A program made the translations under genes and the position numbers. From positions 1 to 64,000 of the forward strand of contig NZ_JACVAM010000006.1 of NCBI RefSeq assembly GCF_014851865.1: a DNA stretch of 64,000 bases, read 5' to 3'. Shown here piece after piece: positions 17,014 through 25,584 of this stretch. The notes below the pieces were generated by a model. The model did not search any database, was not told the origin of the DNA, and saw only the letters and a list, made by a program, of their open reading frames with translations. Origin of the DNA: Pseudomonas sp. PDM16 (GTDB lineage Bacteria; Pseudomonadota; Gammaproteobacteria; Pseudomonadales; Pseudomonadaceae). Positions within the stretch are counted from its first letter, which is position 1, and every line of letters starts with the position of its first letter.

Positions 17014-18009
17014 TTACCAGCCCACCCCCAGACCAATGAGGTAATGCCGATCGGATACAGTCGTGCCCAGCCCACGCAGCTGGTTCAGCTCGTACAACAA
17101 GGAGAGCCGTGCCCAGTCGTTGAGGCGATAGCGCAGCCCCGCCTCGCCATCGAACACGTAGTCGATCGCGTCGATTTGCGGCACCTGCACCTCCGCGTTC
17201 GTGTAGAACTCCAGGCGAGTACCCCACAGGAGCCGCTTGTAGTCCCACTCCAGAGACCAGCTGTTGAAGCGTGCGTCTCCCAGCGCACTGTATAGCTCGA
17301 TACGATTGAACTGGGTGATCAGATCCAGCCGCCCCAACTCGTTGTCCCAGAAGCGATACCCCGGCCCGGTGCCATAGATGCGTGAGCGATCGATCTGTTC
17401 GAATTCGTCCTCATCATGCTCGTAGCCGACGCGCCAGAACCAATGGTCGGTGACGAAGCGGTCAAGGTCATACTCCAGCTCCCAGTTGTCCTCCGTCTTC
17501 TCGCCATTTTCTTTCTCGTGCTCCAACTCGCCGCGCAGTACGTGACGCCAGCGGCCGTGCTCGACGCGGGTGTTACCCTTGATCTTCCATTCGTCGGTAC
17601 GGTCCTGGTTGCGCTCCATGTCCAGTTTGGCGTCCAGGTTGCCCTCCCAGACCCGATCCTTGAGCAACGGTCGCGGCGGGACCAGGCGAGAGATACTCGA
17701 CAGCGCAATCACTTTCTCGCTGCCATCGACCATCTTCACCATACCCCGCCCGGCGGCCTGCAGACGCTCGCTATGCTCGCTGTCCATACCCTCGCGGCGC
17801 AGCATCAGGGGCTTGTCGGAGCTGAGGGTATCGATATCCTTCCAGTCGATCAGTACCCTGCCGGCATACTTGGTCTTCAAGGCCAGCTTACCCCCGTCGA
17901 GCACCAGTATTTCGCCGGTCAGGCGATCGCCACTGTTCAGCCAAACGGTATCGGCGGCGACGGGTACCGCCAGGCTCAGCAGCAGACAGGACAGCAGGAC
18001 GCGCAACAT
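17014..18009 (-). CDS. DUF481 outer-membrane beta-barrel-like protein (copy 2)
   Basis: This is a 331-residue paralogue of the preceding protein. A signal peptide ends at VAA before DTVWLNSGDRLTGEI. It shares LALKTKYAGRVLIDWKDI in the N-terminal domain, WRHVLRGELEHEKE, LEYDLDRFV, GTGPGYRFWDNELG and the last residues YLIGLGVGW with copy 1. The pair therefore arose by duplication. The ATG shares the CATG tetranucleotide with the start of the divergent alkyltransferase-like gene, so no space is left for separate 5' leaders. Both are probably outer-membrane proteins; the substrate or role is unknown. Confidence 0.8.
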   Translation of the reverse strand: MLRVLLSCLLLSLAVPVAADTVWLNSGDRLTGEILVLDGGKLALKTKYAGRVLIDWKDIDTLSSDKPLMLRREGMDSEHSERLQAAGRGMVKMVDGSEKVIALSSISRLVPPRPLLKDRVWEGNLDAKLDMERNQDRTDEWKIKGNTRVEHGRWRHVLRGELEHEKENGEKTEDNWELEYDLDRFVTDHWFWRVGYEHDEDEFEQIDRSRIYGTGPGYRFWDNELGRLDLITQFNRIELYSALGDARFNSWSLEWDYKRLLWGTRLEFYTNAEVQVPQIDAIDYVFDGEAGLRYRLNDWARLSLLYELNQLRGLGTTVSDRHYLIGLGVGW

Positions 18010-18400
18010 GGCCAGATCACCGAAGAAGGTACGAAGCGACACGCCAGAACATGCCCCAGCCCTGGAGCCCACGGCAAGTGCCGAAGGGCGCCGCGAAGCA
18101 CTCTATCTGGTCATGGCACAGATTCCAGAGGGCAAGGTGGTCAGCTACGGCGAGCTCGCTGCCCTCGCGGGCCTCGGCCGAGCTGCTCGCTGGGTCGGTC
18201 GCACACTCAGCCAGTTACCCCACGACACCCGCCTCCCGTGGCATCGGGTACTCGGCGCAGGCGGCCGCCTGAGCCTGGCGGCCGGGACCCCGTCGGGCGA
18301 GGAACAACGCGCCCGACTTCGCACCGAAGGCCTGACCATTCGCAATGATCGCGTCGATATGAGCCGCCACGGCTGGCGCCCGATGGAGGCCAAGAGTTAG
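18008..18400 (+). CDS. Alkyltransferase-like (ATL) DNA-base-damage protein, MGMT family
   Basis: This 130-residue protein has the MGMT C-terminal fold: IPEGKVVSYGELAALAGLGRAARWVGRTL and LPWHRVLGAGGRLSL. The catalytic Cys of O6-alkylguanine transferases (PCHR) is replaced by Trp (PWHR), the mark of ATL proteins, which bind O6-alkylguanine without repairing it and hand it to nucleotide excision repair. The first 25 residues are basic and unusual for the family (about 100-110 residues), so a downstream start (perhaps the GTG near 18032) may be used. Confidence 0.82.
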   Translation: MARSPKKVRSDTPEHAPALEPTASAEGRREALYLVMAQIPEGKVVSYGELAALAGLGRAARWVGRTLSQLPHDTRLPWHRVLGAGGRLSLAAGTPSGEEQRARLRTEGLTIRNDRVDMSRHGWRPMEAKS

Positions 18401-18441
18401 AGTGCGCCCTTTGCCCGTGCTAGCAACAGAACATTTCACAC

Positions 18442-20055
18442 ATGCCCCGTAGAACCTGGCGGGCCGCCCTCGCCACCTATGCCCATCCGGCCGCCTTGGC
18501 TCTGCTTCTGCTGGGCTTCGCCGCCGGCCTGCCTTACATGCTGGTGTTCTCCACCCTTTCGGTGTGGCTGCGTGAAGCGGGAGTGGCGCACCAGACCATC
18601 GGCTATGCCAGCCTGATCGGCCTGGCCTACGCATTCAAATGGGTGTGGGCACCGATGCTTGACCAATGGCGTCTGCCATTGCTCGGCCGCCTCGGTCGCC
18701 GGCGTTCCTGGCTCATCCTGTCTCAGGGCCTGGTCGCCTTCGGGCTGATCGGTATGGCACTGTGCGATCCGCAGCAGCACCTTTCCTGGCTGATAGCCGT
18801 GGCCGTGGTTGTGGCCTTCGCCTCTGCTACTCAGGACATCGCGGTGGATGCCTATCGCCTGGAAATCGTCGACGACACCCGCCAAGCTGCCCTGGCCGCC
18901 AGCTACATGGCCGGCTACCGCGTCGCCGCGTTGCTGGCCACTGCAGGTGCCCTGTACTTCGCCGGCTGGTTCGGCAACCCCGGCACCGGCTACCAGCATG
19001 GAGCCTGGGCCAGCACCTACCTGTTGTTCGCCATGCTGATGTTGCCGGGTGTCATCACCACCCTGTGGATGCGTGAACCGCCAGTACCTCTGCAGACCCA
19101 GATGGCCGCTGCACGATACGGCCTGTATCGCCAACTCGCCTCGGTTTTGGTGCTGATCGTGCTGCTGGTGTCGGTACCAGCGATGTTCACCCAGTTCTTC
19201 CGCAGCGACGTGTTCCTGATGCTCGGTGGCGAGATAGGGCTGATGGAACTCGTGCTCGAGGACCGTGCCTTCATGCGCTTCGGCATCTATGCCGTGCTCA
19301 GCGCTGTCTGCCTGTCGCGCATGGGCCGCCGTGGTCTGGCGCCGGTACTCACACCGGTCAACGACTTCATCCTGCGCTACCGCTGGCAAGCCCTGCTCCT
19401 GCTGGGCCTGATCGCCACCTATCGCATGTCAGATACGGTGATGGGGGTGATGGCCAACGTCTTCTACATCGACATGGGCTTCGCCAAGAGCCAGATCGCC
19501 AGCGTCAGCAAGCTGTTTGGACTGATCATGACGCTGCTCGGCGCGGCCCTCGGCGGCCTGCTGATCGTTCGCTTCGGCATCCTGCCGATTCTTCTGCTGG
19601 GCGGCGCGGCCTCGGCGGGCACCAATCTACTGTTCGCCACACTGTCCGGATTCGGCGGCGTCGTCGACCCTGCCGGCTATGGCCAGCAAACGGTGAGCCA
19701 TCTGCTGTGGGCATTGGACCCACACATGCTGATGCTGGTAGTAACCATCACGCTCGACAATCTCAGCTCAGGCCTGGCCACTGCTGCCTTCGTCGCCTAC
19801 CTGTCGAGCCTGACCAACCTTAAATTCTCAGCCACCCAATATGCGCTGCTCAGCTCGATCATGCTGCTGCTGCCGCGTCTGGTCGGCGGATACTCGGGTG
19901 TCATGGTGGAAAAGGCCGGCTATGCCCAGTTCTTCGTCGCCACCGCTCTGCTGGGCGTGCCGACCCTGATCCTTATCGTCCTGCAGTGGAGCCGCGAGGG
20001 ACGCCAACCGGCACAACCCGAGCAAAACGCTCCAACGCAGCGCGGTGAGGTCTGA
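18442..20055 (+). CDS. ampG: AmpG-family muropeptide permease
   Basis: This major-facilitator transporter imports anhydro-muropeptides released from the wall for recycling; in Pseudomonas it also feeds signals to AmpR and AmpC beta-lactamase. At 537 residues with more than 12 hydrophobic segments it resembles the long AmpG of P. aeruginosa. The AmpG signature is visible in GFAAGLPYMLVFSTLSVWLREAGV, DQWRLPLLGRLGRRRSW and ATQDIAVDAYRLE. It follows the ATL gene by 41 bp. Its stop TGA abuts the mscS stop (TGATCA), so the two convergent genes share no spacer. Confidence 0.88.
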   Translation: MPRRTWRAALATYAHPAALALLLLGFAAGLPYMLVFSTLSVWLREAGVAHQTIGYASLIGLAYAFKWVWAPMLDQWRLPLLGRLGRRRSWLILSQGLVAFGLIGMALCDPQQHLSWLIAVAVVVAFASATQDIAVDAYRLEIVDDTRQAALAASYMAGYRVAALLATAGALYFAGWFGNPGTGYQHGAWASTYLLFAMLMLPGVITTLWMREPPVPLQTQMAAARYGLYRQLASVLVLIVLLVSVPAMFTQFFRSDVFLMLGGEIGLMELVLEDRAFMRFGIYAVLSAVCLSRMGRRGLAPVLTPVNDFILRYRWQALLLLGLIATYRMSDTVMGVMANVFYIDMGFAKSQIASVSKLFGLIMTLLGAALGGLLIVRFGILPILLLGGAASAGTNLLFATLSGFGGVVDPAGYGQQTVSHLLWALDPHMLMLVVTITLDNLSSGLATAAFVAYLSSLTNLKFSATQYALLSSIMLLLPRLVGGYSGVMVEKAGYAQFFVATALLGVPTLILIVLQWSREGRQPAQPEQNAPTQRGEV

Positions 20056-20901
20056 TCAGCTCGGCGCGGGCGCCTTGAGGCCCCGCGCCAGCATTCCGGG
20101 TACGGCGATATCGACGCCCACCTCCCGCAGCCGATCACGAACCTGTTCGTTGAATCTGAAGGTCACCGGCCAGTAGTCGGAGTTGGCCGTCCACACTCTG
20201 AGCGACAGGGTGATGAAAGTCTCGCCCAGCCCCGCCACCACCACCGCTGGCGCTGGTTCCTTGAGTACCCGGGAGTCCTCCGCCATCTCGCGCAGCACCT
20301 GCTGGGCCTTCTGCAAGTCGCTGTCGTAATCGACCTTGACGTCGAACACTACCTGCCGAGTGGTCTGCCGGGAGGTGTTGGTGATGGTGCCGTTGGACAA
20401 TGCACCGTTGGGCACGATCACTGTCTTGTTGTCGCCGGTACGCAGCACGGTATGGAAGATCTGAATGCTGTCGACCGTACCGCTCACTCCCTGCGCCTCG
20501 ATCCAGTCGCCAATACGGAACGGACGGAACAACAGGATCAGCACACCGCCAGCGAAGTTCGCCAGGCTTCCCTGCAACGCCAGGCCGATGGCCAGGCCGG
20601 CGGCACCGATTGCAGCGATGAACGAAGTAGTCTCTATGCCCACCATCGAGGCCACACTGATCACCAGCAGCACCTTGAGGATGATGTTCGCCAGGTTCTC
20701 GATGAAACCTTGCAAGGCTCGGTCGGAGTGACGCGCGGCGATCAGACCACCGACGCGTGAGGTCAACCGATTGATCAGCCACCAGCCGATCAGCAACGTG
20801 ACGAATGCCAGCAGCAGCTTGCTGCCATACGCGATGACCACCGGCAGCCAGGCCTCAGAGGCCTTCACCAGTTGGTCCATGTTGATTTCTGTCAGGTCCA
20901 T
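20056..20901 (-). CDS. mscS: Small-conductance mechanosensitive channel (MscS type)
   Basis: This 281-residue inner-membrane protein has three membrane segments in the first 110 residues, the pore-lining helix AAGLAIGLALQGSLANF with alternating Gly and Ala, and the conserved RPFRIGDWIE at the start of the beta domain, then PNGALSNGTITN. It releases solutes under hypo-osmotic shock as a heptamer. The size is that of minimal MscS (286 residues in E. coli). It is convergent with ampG. Confidence 0.92.
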   Translation of the reverse strand: MDLTEINMDQLVKASEAWLPVVIAYGSKLLLAFVTLLIGWWLINRLTSRVGGLIAARHSDRALQGFIENLANIILKVLLVISVASMVGIETTSFIAAIGAAGLAIGLALQGSLANFAGGVLILLFRPFRIGDWIEAQGVSGTVDSIQIFHTVLRTGDNKTVIVPNGALSNGTITNTSRQTTRQVVFDVKVDYDSDLQKAQQVLREMAEDSRVLKEPAPAVVVAGLGETFITLSLRVWTANSDYWPVTFRFNEQVRDRLREVGVDIAVPGMLARGLKAPAPS

Positions 20902-20930
20902 GCCCGCACTCCTCTATCGCCAGAAACAAC

Positions 20931-20954
20931 GACGCCATGGCAGGCCATGGCGTC
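20931..20954 (-). terminator. Terminator-like hairpin downstream of yajQ
   Basis: A perfect 10-bp stem GACGCCATGG/CCATGGCGTC with loop CAGG lies 66 bp after the yajQ stop. On the minus strand it is followed by GTTGTTTC, a weak T-rich tail. Confidence 0.5.
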
Positions 20955-21019
20955 ATGGTGCTTCTTGTGCGACGAGAAAAAGCCCGGGGGGTTCCTTCTT
21001 CTGCCGACACAGCAGCGGC

Positions 21020-21499
21020 TCAGTCGCGGAAATTGTTGTACTGCAGCGGCATGCCGAACTCCTTGCCACGCAGGGCGGCGATCGCCTCCTGCAGGTCATC
21101 GCGCTTCTTCCCGGTGACGCGCACCTGCTCGCCCTGGATGGCGGCCTGGACCTTGAGTTTGCTGTCCTTGATATGGGCGACGATCTTCTTCGCCAGCTCC
21201 TTGTCGATGCCCTCGCGGAAAGTCACCTCCTGCTTCATCACCTTGCCGGACGCATAGGCATCCTTGGTTTCCAAGCACTGGCAGTCGATCTTGCGCTTGA
21301 TCAGGCTGGCGCGAACGATATCGAGCATCTGCTCGAGCATGAACTCGGCTTCGGCGGTCAGCGTTACGGTCTTTTCCTTGCTCTCGATGCTGCATTTGCC
21401 GCGCAGATCGAAGCGCCGATCGAGCTCCTTGATGGCATTATCGATCGCGTTGGTAAGTTCGTGCTTGTCCAGTTCCGACACCACATCGAACGAAGGCAT
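21020..21499 (-). CDS. yajQ: YajQ-family nucleotide-binding protein
   Basis: This 159-residue cytosolic protein of the YajQ family begins PSFDVVSELDKHEL and contains FDLRGKCSIE, FREGIDKELAKKI and a C-terminal FGMPLQYNNFRD. The fold is two RRM-like domains. Family members bind nucleotides, and the Xanthomonas homologue has been reported as a c-di-GMP receptor affecting transcription. ATG 21499 matches the family start. It is divergent from the receiver-GGDEF gene, a possible functional link to c-di-GMP. Confidence 0.94.
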   Translation of the reverse strand: MPSFDVVSELDKHELTNAIDNAIKELDRRFDLRGKCSIESKEKTVTLTAEAEFMLEQMLDIVRASLIKRKIDCQCLETKDAYASGKVMKQEVTFREGIDKELAKKIVAHIKDSKLKVQAAIQGEQVRVTGKKRDDLQEAIAALRGKEFGMPLQYNNFRD

Positions 21500-21648
21500 G
21501 GGCTTGCTCCTGATGGACGGCGCGATCCTCCTCACGGACTGAGCGCGCCTGACTTGACGATAAAATTGGCGCGCTCATTATAACCAGTCTGATACATGCC
21601 GCTCAGCAAACCCGCGGCAGCCCTCTCCCTCAGCCAGCGAGCTCCCCA

Positions 21649-22614
21649 ATGCCCAACCCCCATCTCAGCATTCTGGTGGTGGACGATGCCAAGTTTTCCA
21701 GCGCCATGATCGGCCGCGCCTTGAGTCAGGCCGGCTATCAGGATGTGCGCTTCGCCAACAGCGCGGCAGAAGCCCTGCGCCTGCTGGAAAAACGTCCCGC
21801 CAGCGTACTGCTGGCCGACTGGCTGATGCCGGAGATGGACGGACTCGAGCTGACTGCGCGGGTACGCCAGCTGGACGAAACCGCCGAGCACTACACCTAC
21901 GTCATCCTGCTCACCGGCAAGGAAGGCGAGAATGTACTGGTAGAAGCGTTCGATCGCGGCGTCGACGACTTCATCAGCAAGGCGGCAATGAACGAACAGC
22001 TGGTTCCGCGCGTGTATGCCGCCGACCGGCTGTGCAATACCCTGCAGCGGCTGCTCAACGAAAACCGCATGCTGACCCAGAACATCGCCAGCCTGGAGCA
22101 GCGCAACCTGGTAGACCCGCTAACCGGCCTGGGCAACCCGCGCTACCTGCAACAGAAGATGAGCGACTGCCTGCGCCAGGTAGAGTCTCGTGGTGGGGCC
22201 GTCTGCTACCTGCTGATCGGTCTGCAGGAAGGAGAGGCTCTGCGTCGCCAGTACGGCAACGGCTTCTGGAACGAGGTATTGCATGGTGTGGCGCGCCGTC
22301 TGCAGCAACTGGTGCGACCGCTGGATGTGCTGACTCGGGTGGATGACACCCACTTCGGCATGATAGCCATGCTCGAAGACCTGCAGGAGTGCTCACCGAG
22401 CAGCTTCAAGCGGGTGCACGAAGGACTCAACCTCAAGGCATTCAAGACCAGCGAGGGCTTCATCAGCCTCAAGGCCGGCATCGCACTGGTCGGGATGGAC
22501 GCGAAGGCTCTGCCCGTGGCGCCCCAATACCTATTCTCCGAGGCAGCGCGAGCGCTACCGGACTCCTACGACAGCGGTCGCGTCAGCGCGGTACGCCTCC
22601 CCCTGGCCCAGTGA
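21649..22614 (+). CDS. Response regulator with receiver and catalytically degenerate GGDEF domain
   Basis: This 321-residue protein has a receiver domain (residues about 5-130) with acidic pair DD12-13, phospho-acceptor D57 in LLADWLMPEMDG, and a conserved Lys in ISKAA. A GGDEF domain follows (about 165-315), starting DPLTGLGNPRYL. The signature loop reads DDTHF instead of GGDEF, so diguanylate cyclase activity is unlikely. The inhibitory-site motif RxxD (RPLD) is kept at the correct five-residue distance, which would allow c-di-GMP binding. It heads a four-gene rightward run, and the histidine kinase two genes on is a natural candidate partner. Confidence 0.88.
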   Translation: MPNPHLSILVVDDAKFSSAMIGRALSQAGYQDVRFANSAAEALRLLEKRPASVLLADWLMPEMDGLELTARVRQLDETAEHYTYVILLTGKEGENVLVEAFDRGVDDFISKAAMNEQLVPRVYAADRLCNTLQRLLNENRMLTQNIASLEQRNLVDPLTGLGNPRYLQQKMSDCLRQVESRGGAVCYLLIGLQEGEALRRQYGNGFWNEVLHGVARRLQQLVRPLDVLTRVDDTHFGMIAMLEDLQECSPSSFKRVHEGLNLKAFKTSEGFISLKAGIALVGMDAKALPVAPQYLFSEAARALPDSYDSGRVSAVRLPLAQ

Positions 22615-23522
22615 GCTGGAGCATTCTGGGTGCCGGTAGTCTGGGAGGCCTCTGGGCCGCCAGGCTGGCCGGGGCCGGAGTACCGGTTCGACTGATCCTG
22701 CGGGACCAGGAAGCGCTGGCCCGCTATCAGGCCAGAGGCGGGCTGACCCTGATCGAAGACGGTCATGCCACACTTCATCCCATCCCCGCCGAAACCCACT
22801 CCACCGGCCAGCCGATTCACCGTGTGCTGTTGGCCTGCAAGGCCTACGATGCCGAAGAAGCCATCGCGAGCCTGGCACCCCGCCTGGCACCCAATGCAGA
22901 AATTGTCATGCTGCAGAACGGTATCGGCAGTCAGGACGCCGTAGCTGCTAGCCTGCCTCAGGCACAATGCATCCTGGCCTCCAGCACGGAAGGGGCCTAT
23001 CGCGACGGGGACTTCCGCGTAGTCTTCGCGGGTCGAGGCCATACCTGGCTCGGCACCCCGGAGCGATACCCCCCGCCCGCCTGGCTGGATGACCTGATCC
23101 ACGCAGGCATCCCCCATCAGTGGACTGCGGACATCCTTACCAGGCTGTGGCGCAAGCTGGCATTAAACTGCGCAATCAACCCCCTGACCGTCCTGCATGA
23201 CTGCCGCAACGGAGGCCTGCGCGAGTGGCCCACAGAAGTCGAAGGCCTCTGTACGGAACTAACCAGGCTGCTCCTGCTTCTGGATCAACCCGAAGCAGCC
23301 GCTGACCTGCACGAGGAGGTGATGCGCGTGATCGTTGGCACAGCATCTAACTACTCGTCCATGTACCAAGACGTCGCCAGAGGACGGCGTACGGAGATCA
23401 GCTATCTCATCGGCCGCGCCGTCCGAGAGGCAGAGCGCCTGCAGTTGCACCTGCCGCAATTGGAAGATCTGCACCAGCGTCTACGCGAGCACCTGACCGC
23501 CCGCCGATTGCCCGTGACCTGA
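22611..23522 (+). CDS. panE: 2-dehydropantoate 2-reductase (ketopantoate reductase)
   Basis: This enzyme reduces ketopantoate to pantoate with NADPH in pantothenate and CoA synthesis. The Rossmann motif GAGSLGG is at the N-terminus. LWRKLALNCAINPLT carries the catalytic Lys and the conserved Asn, and SSMYQDVARGRRTEI is the substrate-binding C-terminal segment. The GTG start at 22611 overlaps the preceding TGA as GTGA, indicating translational coupling. It encodes 303 residues, the usual size. Confidence 0.9.
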   Translation: MSWSILGAGSLGGLWAARLAGAGVPVRLILRDQEALARYQARGGLTLIEDGHATLHPIPAETHSTGQPIHRVLLACKAYDAEEAIASLAPRLAPNAEIVMLQNGIGSQDAVAASLPQAQCILASSTEGAYRDGDFRVVFAGRGHTWLGTPERYPPPAWLDDLIHAGIPHQWTADILTRLWRKLALNCAINPLTVLHDCRNGGLREWPTEVEGLCTELTRLLLLLDQPEAAADLHEEVMRVIVGTASNYSSMYQDVARGRRTEISYLIGRAVREAERLQLHLPQLEDLHQRLREHLTARRLPVT

Positions 23523-23565
23523 ACGAGCGCTACCCTGCCACTCCAGCCTGAACGGAACTGCGCCA

Positions 23566-25584
23566 TTGACCCGACTGCGCCAGCACCTCGACAACCTGCC
23601 GGTCGGCCGCAAGCTCCTCGCTGCACTGCTGATCCTGTTGGCCACGGTGATGCTGGTGGCCAACCTGGCATTCATCAGCGCGGCCTACTGGATCTCCCAG
23701 GAAAGCGTTGCTCCCCAGGCGTTGCAAACGCTGGGCAAACTCATCGCCACTCCCGAACTGAGCCGCCACGCGCTGTCTTCACCAGAAGCTGCGCGCAAAG
23801 TGCTGGAAAGACTGGAGAGTTATGCCCCGCTGCGGGCAGCCGCACTCTATAACAGCACCGGACGGCGCCTGGCCGAACTGCAGCTCGGTCAGCCATTGAG
23901 CCTTCCCTCGCATAGCGACGAACTCGAGCACTGGCGCCTGGCGGAATTTCGCGCCACCCAGCTGATAGAGCTGCCACAACCGGACAAGGCGCCTGGTCGG
24001 CTCCTGCTAGTAGCATCGAGTGAGCTTCCAGGGGCCTTCTATACCGGGACCCTCACCGCGAGCGGGGTAATCCTGGCGATCAGCGTTCTGCTGTGGGCCT
24101 TGATCGCCCGCCAGGTACGGCGCCTGATCACCCGACCGATCCGCCGCCTGGAAGAACTGTCGCGCCAAGTCACCCGGGAAGAAAACTACTCACTGCGTGC
24201 GGCGCGTGGCAACCGCGATGAAATCGGCAGCCTGGCCGATGCCTTCAACACCATGCTCGGCCGCATCGAGGCCCGCGAACAACAGCTCAAGCGTGCTCGC
24301 GACGATGCCGAAAGCGCCTTCGCCCAGGCTCACAGCCTGGCCGAGGAGACCCGCCACTCCAACCGCAAGCTCGAGCTGGAGGTACAGGTACGGGGCAAGA
24401 TCGAGAAGAAGCTCACCGGCTTCCAGAACTACCTGAACAACATCATCGACTCGATGCCATCGGCGCTGATCGCCCTAGACGATCAGCTCTACGTCACTCA
24501 ATGGAACCAAGAGGCCAGCGCCCTTTCAGGTACACCACTGGACGAAGCACTGAACCAGCCGGTATTCCTTGCCTTCCCTCCGCTCAAGCCCTTCCTCGTC
24601 CAGCTCAAGCGCACCGCCGAGCAACATCGCGTGGAGAAGATAGAGAGGGTCACCTGGCGCAAGGGCGAAGAGGCACACCACTACGCCCTCACGTTCTACC
24701 CGCTGGTAGGGGCCGGCGGCCGTGGCGTGGTGATCCGCATTGATGACATCACCCAGCGCCTGTCGCTGGAGGAAATGATGGTGCAGTCGGAGAAGATGCT
24801 CTCGGTGGGTGGCCTGGCCGCAGGCATGGCTCACGAAATCAACAACCCGCTGGGTGCCATCTTGCACAATGTGCAGAACATACGCCGCCGGCTCTCCCCC
24901 GAGTTGGCGAAGAATCAAGACATAGCCGTCGAGGTGGGCATCGCTCTGGATGACGTCACCGCCTACTTGGACAGCCGAGAAATTCCCCAGTTACTCGAAG
25001 GCATATCCCAGGCCGGCTCCCGCGCGGCGAAGATCGTCAGCCACATGCTTGCCTTCAGCCGGCGTAGCAACCGGCAGTTGGCGCCCTGCCAGCTGCCGGT
25101 GCTGATCGACCAGGCACTGGAGATCGCCGGCAACGACTTCGATCTGACCGAGAGCTTCGACTTCAAGGCGATCGACATCGTCCGCGACTTCGACCCGCAC
25201 CTGGGCCCGGTACCAGCCACGGCCAACGAGCTTGAACAAGTCTTGCTCAATCTGTTGAAGAACGCCGCCCAGGCCATCCACCTGCGCGACGACGATACCG
25301 AGCCGGGGCGCATTATCCTGCGTACCCGCCTCAGCCCTCCCTGGGCGGAGGTGCAGGTGGAAGACAATGGCATCGGCATGCCCGAACCGGTACGCAAGCG
25401 CATCTTCGAGCCGTTCTTCACCACCAAGGAAGTAGGCCAGGGCACCGGCCTCGGTCTATCCGTGTCCTACTTCATCGTCACCAATAACCACAAGGGCCAA
25501 CTGGAAGTGCAGTCCACCCAGGGACAGGGCACCTGCTTCACCCTGCGCCTGCCTCTGGCCGCCCCTGAAAACTCGAGCATCTGA
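23566..25584 (+). CDS. Membrane histidine kinase with HAMP and PAS domains
   Basis: This 672-residue sensor kinase has a membrane segment at about residues 16-40, a small periplasmic domain (40-160), a second membrane segment (160-182), HAMP (about 182-235), a coiled coil, and a PAS domain (about 285-395). The HisKA phospho-acceptor is His423 in MAHEINNPLG. The ATPase domain shows an N box near residue 555 (NELEQVLLNLLKNAA), then DNGIGMP and GTGLGLS. The start seems to be TTG at 23566, with GGAA upstream. The ligand is unknown. No output regulator adjoins except the receiver-GGDEF gene in the same run. Confidence 0.88.
   Translation: MTRLRQHLDNLPVGRKLLAALLILLATVMLVANLAFISAAYWISQESVAPQALQTLGKLIATPELSRHALSSPEAARKVLERLESYAPLRAAALYNSTGRRLAELQLGQPLSLPSHSDELEHWRLAEFRATQLIELPQPDKAPGRLLLVASSELPGAFYTGTLTASGVILAISVLLWALIARQVRRLITRPIRRLEELSRQVTREENYSLRAARGNRDEIGSLADAFNTMLGRIEAREQQLKRARDDAESAFAQAHSLAEETRHSNRKLELEVQVRGKIEKKLTGFQNYLNNIIDSMPSALIALDDQLYVTQWNQEASALSGTPLDEALNQPVFLAFPPLKPFLVQLKRTAEQHRVEKIERVTWRKGEEAHHYALTFYPLVGAGGRGVVIRIDDITQRLSLEEMMVQSEKMLSVGGLAAGMAHEINNPLGAILHNVQNIRRRLSPELAKNQDIAVEVGIALDDVTAYLDSREIPQLLEGISQAGSRAAKIVSHMLAFSRRSNRQLAPCQLPVLIDQALEIAGNDFDLTESFDFKAIDIVRDFDPHLGPVPATANELEQVLLNLLKNAAQAIHLRDDDTEPGRIILRTRLSPPWAEVQVEDNGIGMPEPVRKRIFEPFFTTKEVGQGTGLGLSVSYFIVTNNHKGQLEVQSTQGQGTCFTLRLPLAAPENSSI

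Noticed and set aside
20056..20090. GC-rich palindrome at the ampG/mscS convergent stops considered as a terminator
   Set aside because: It lies in the last codons of mscS, has no T run, and codon constraint can explain it.
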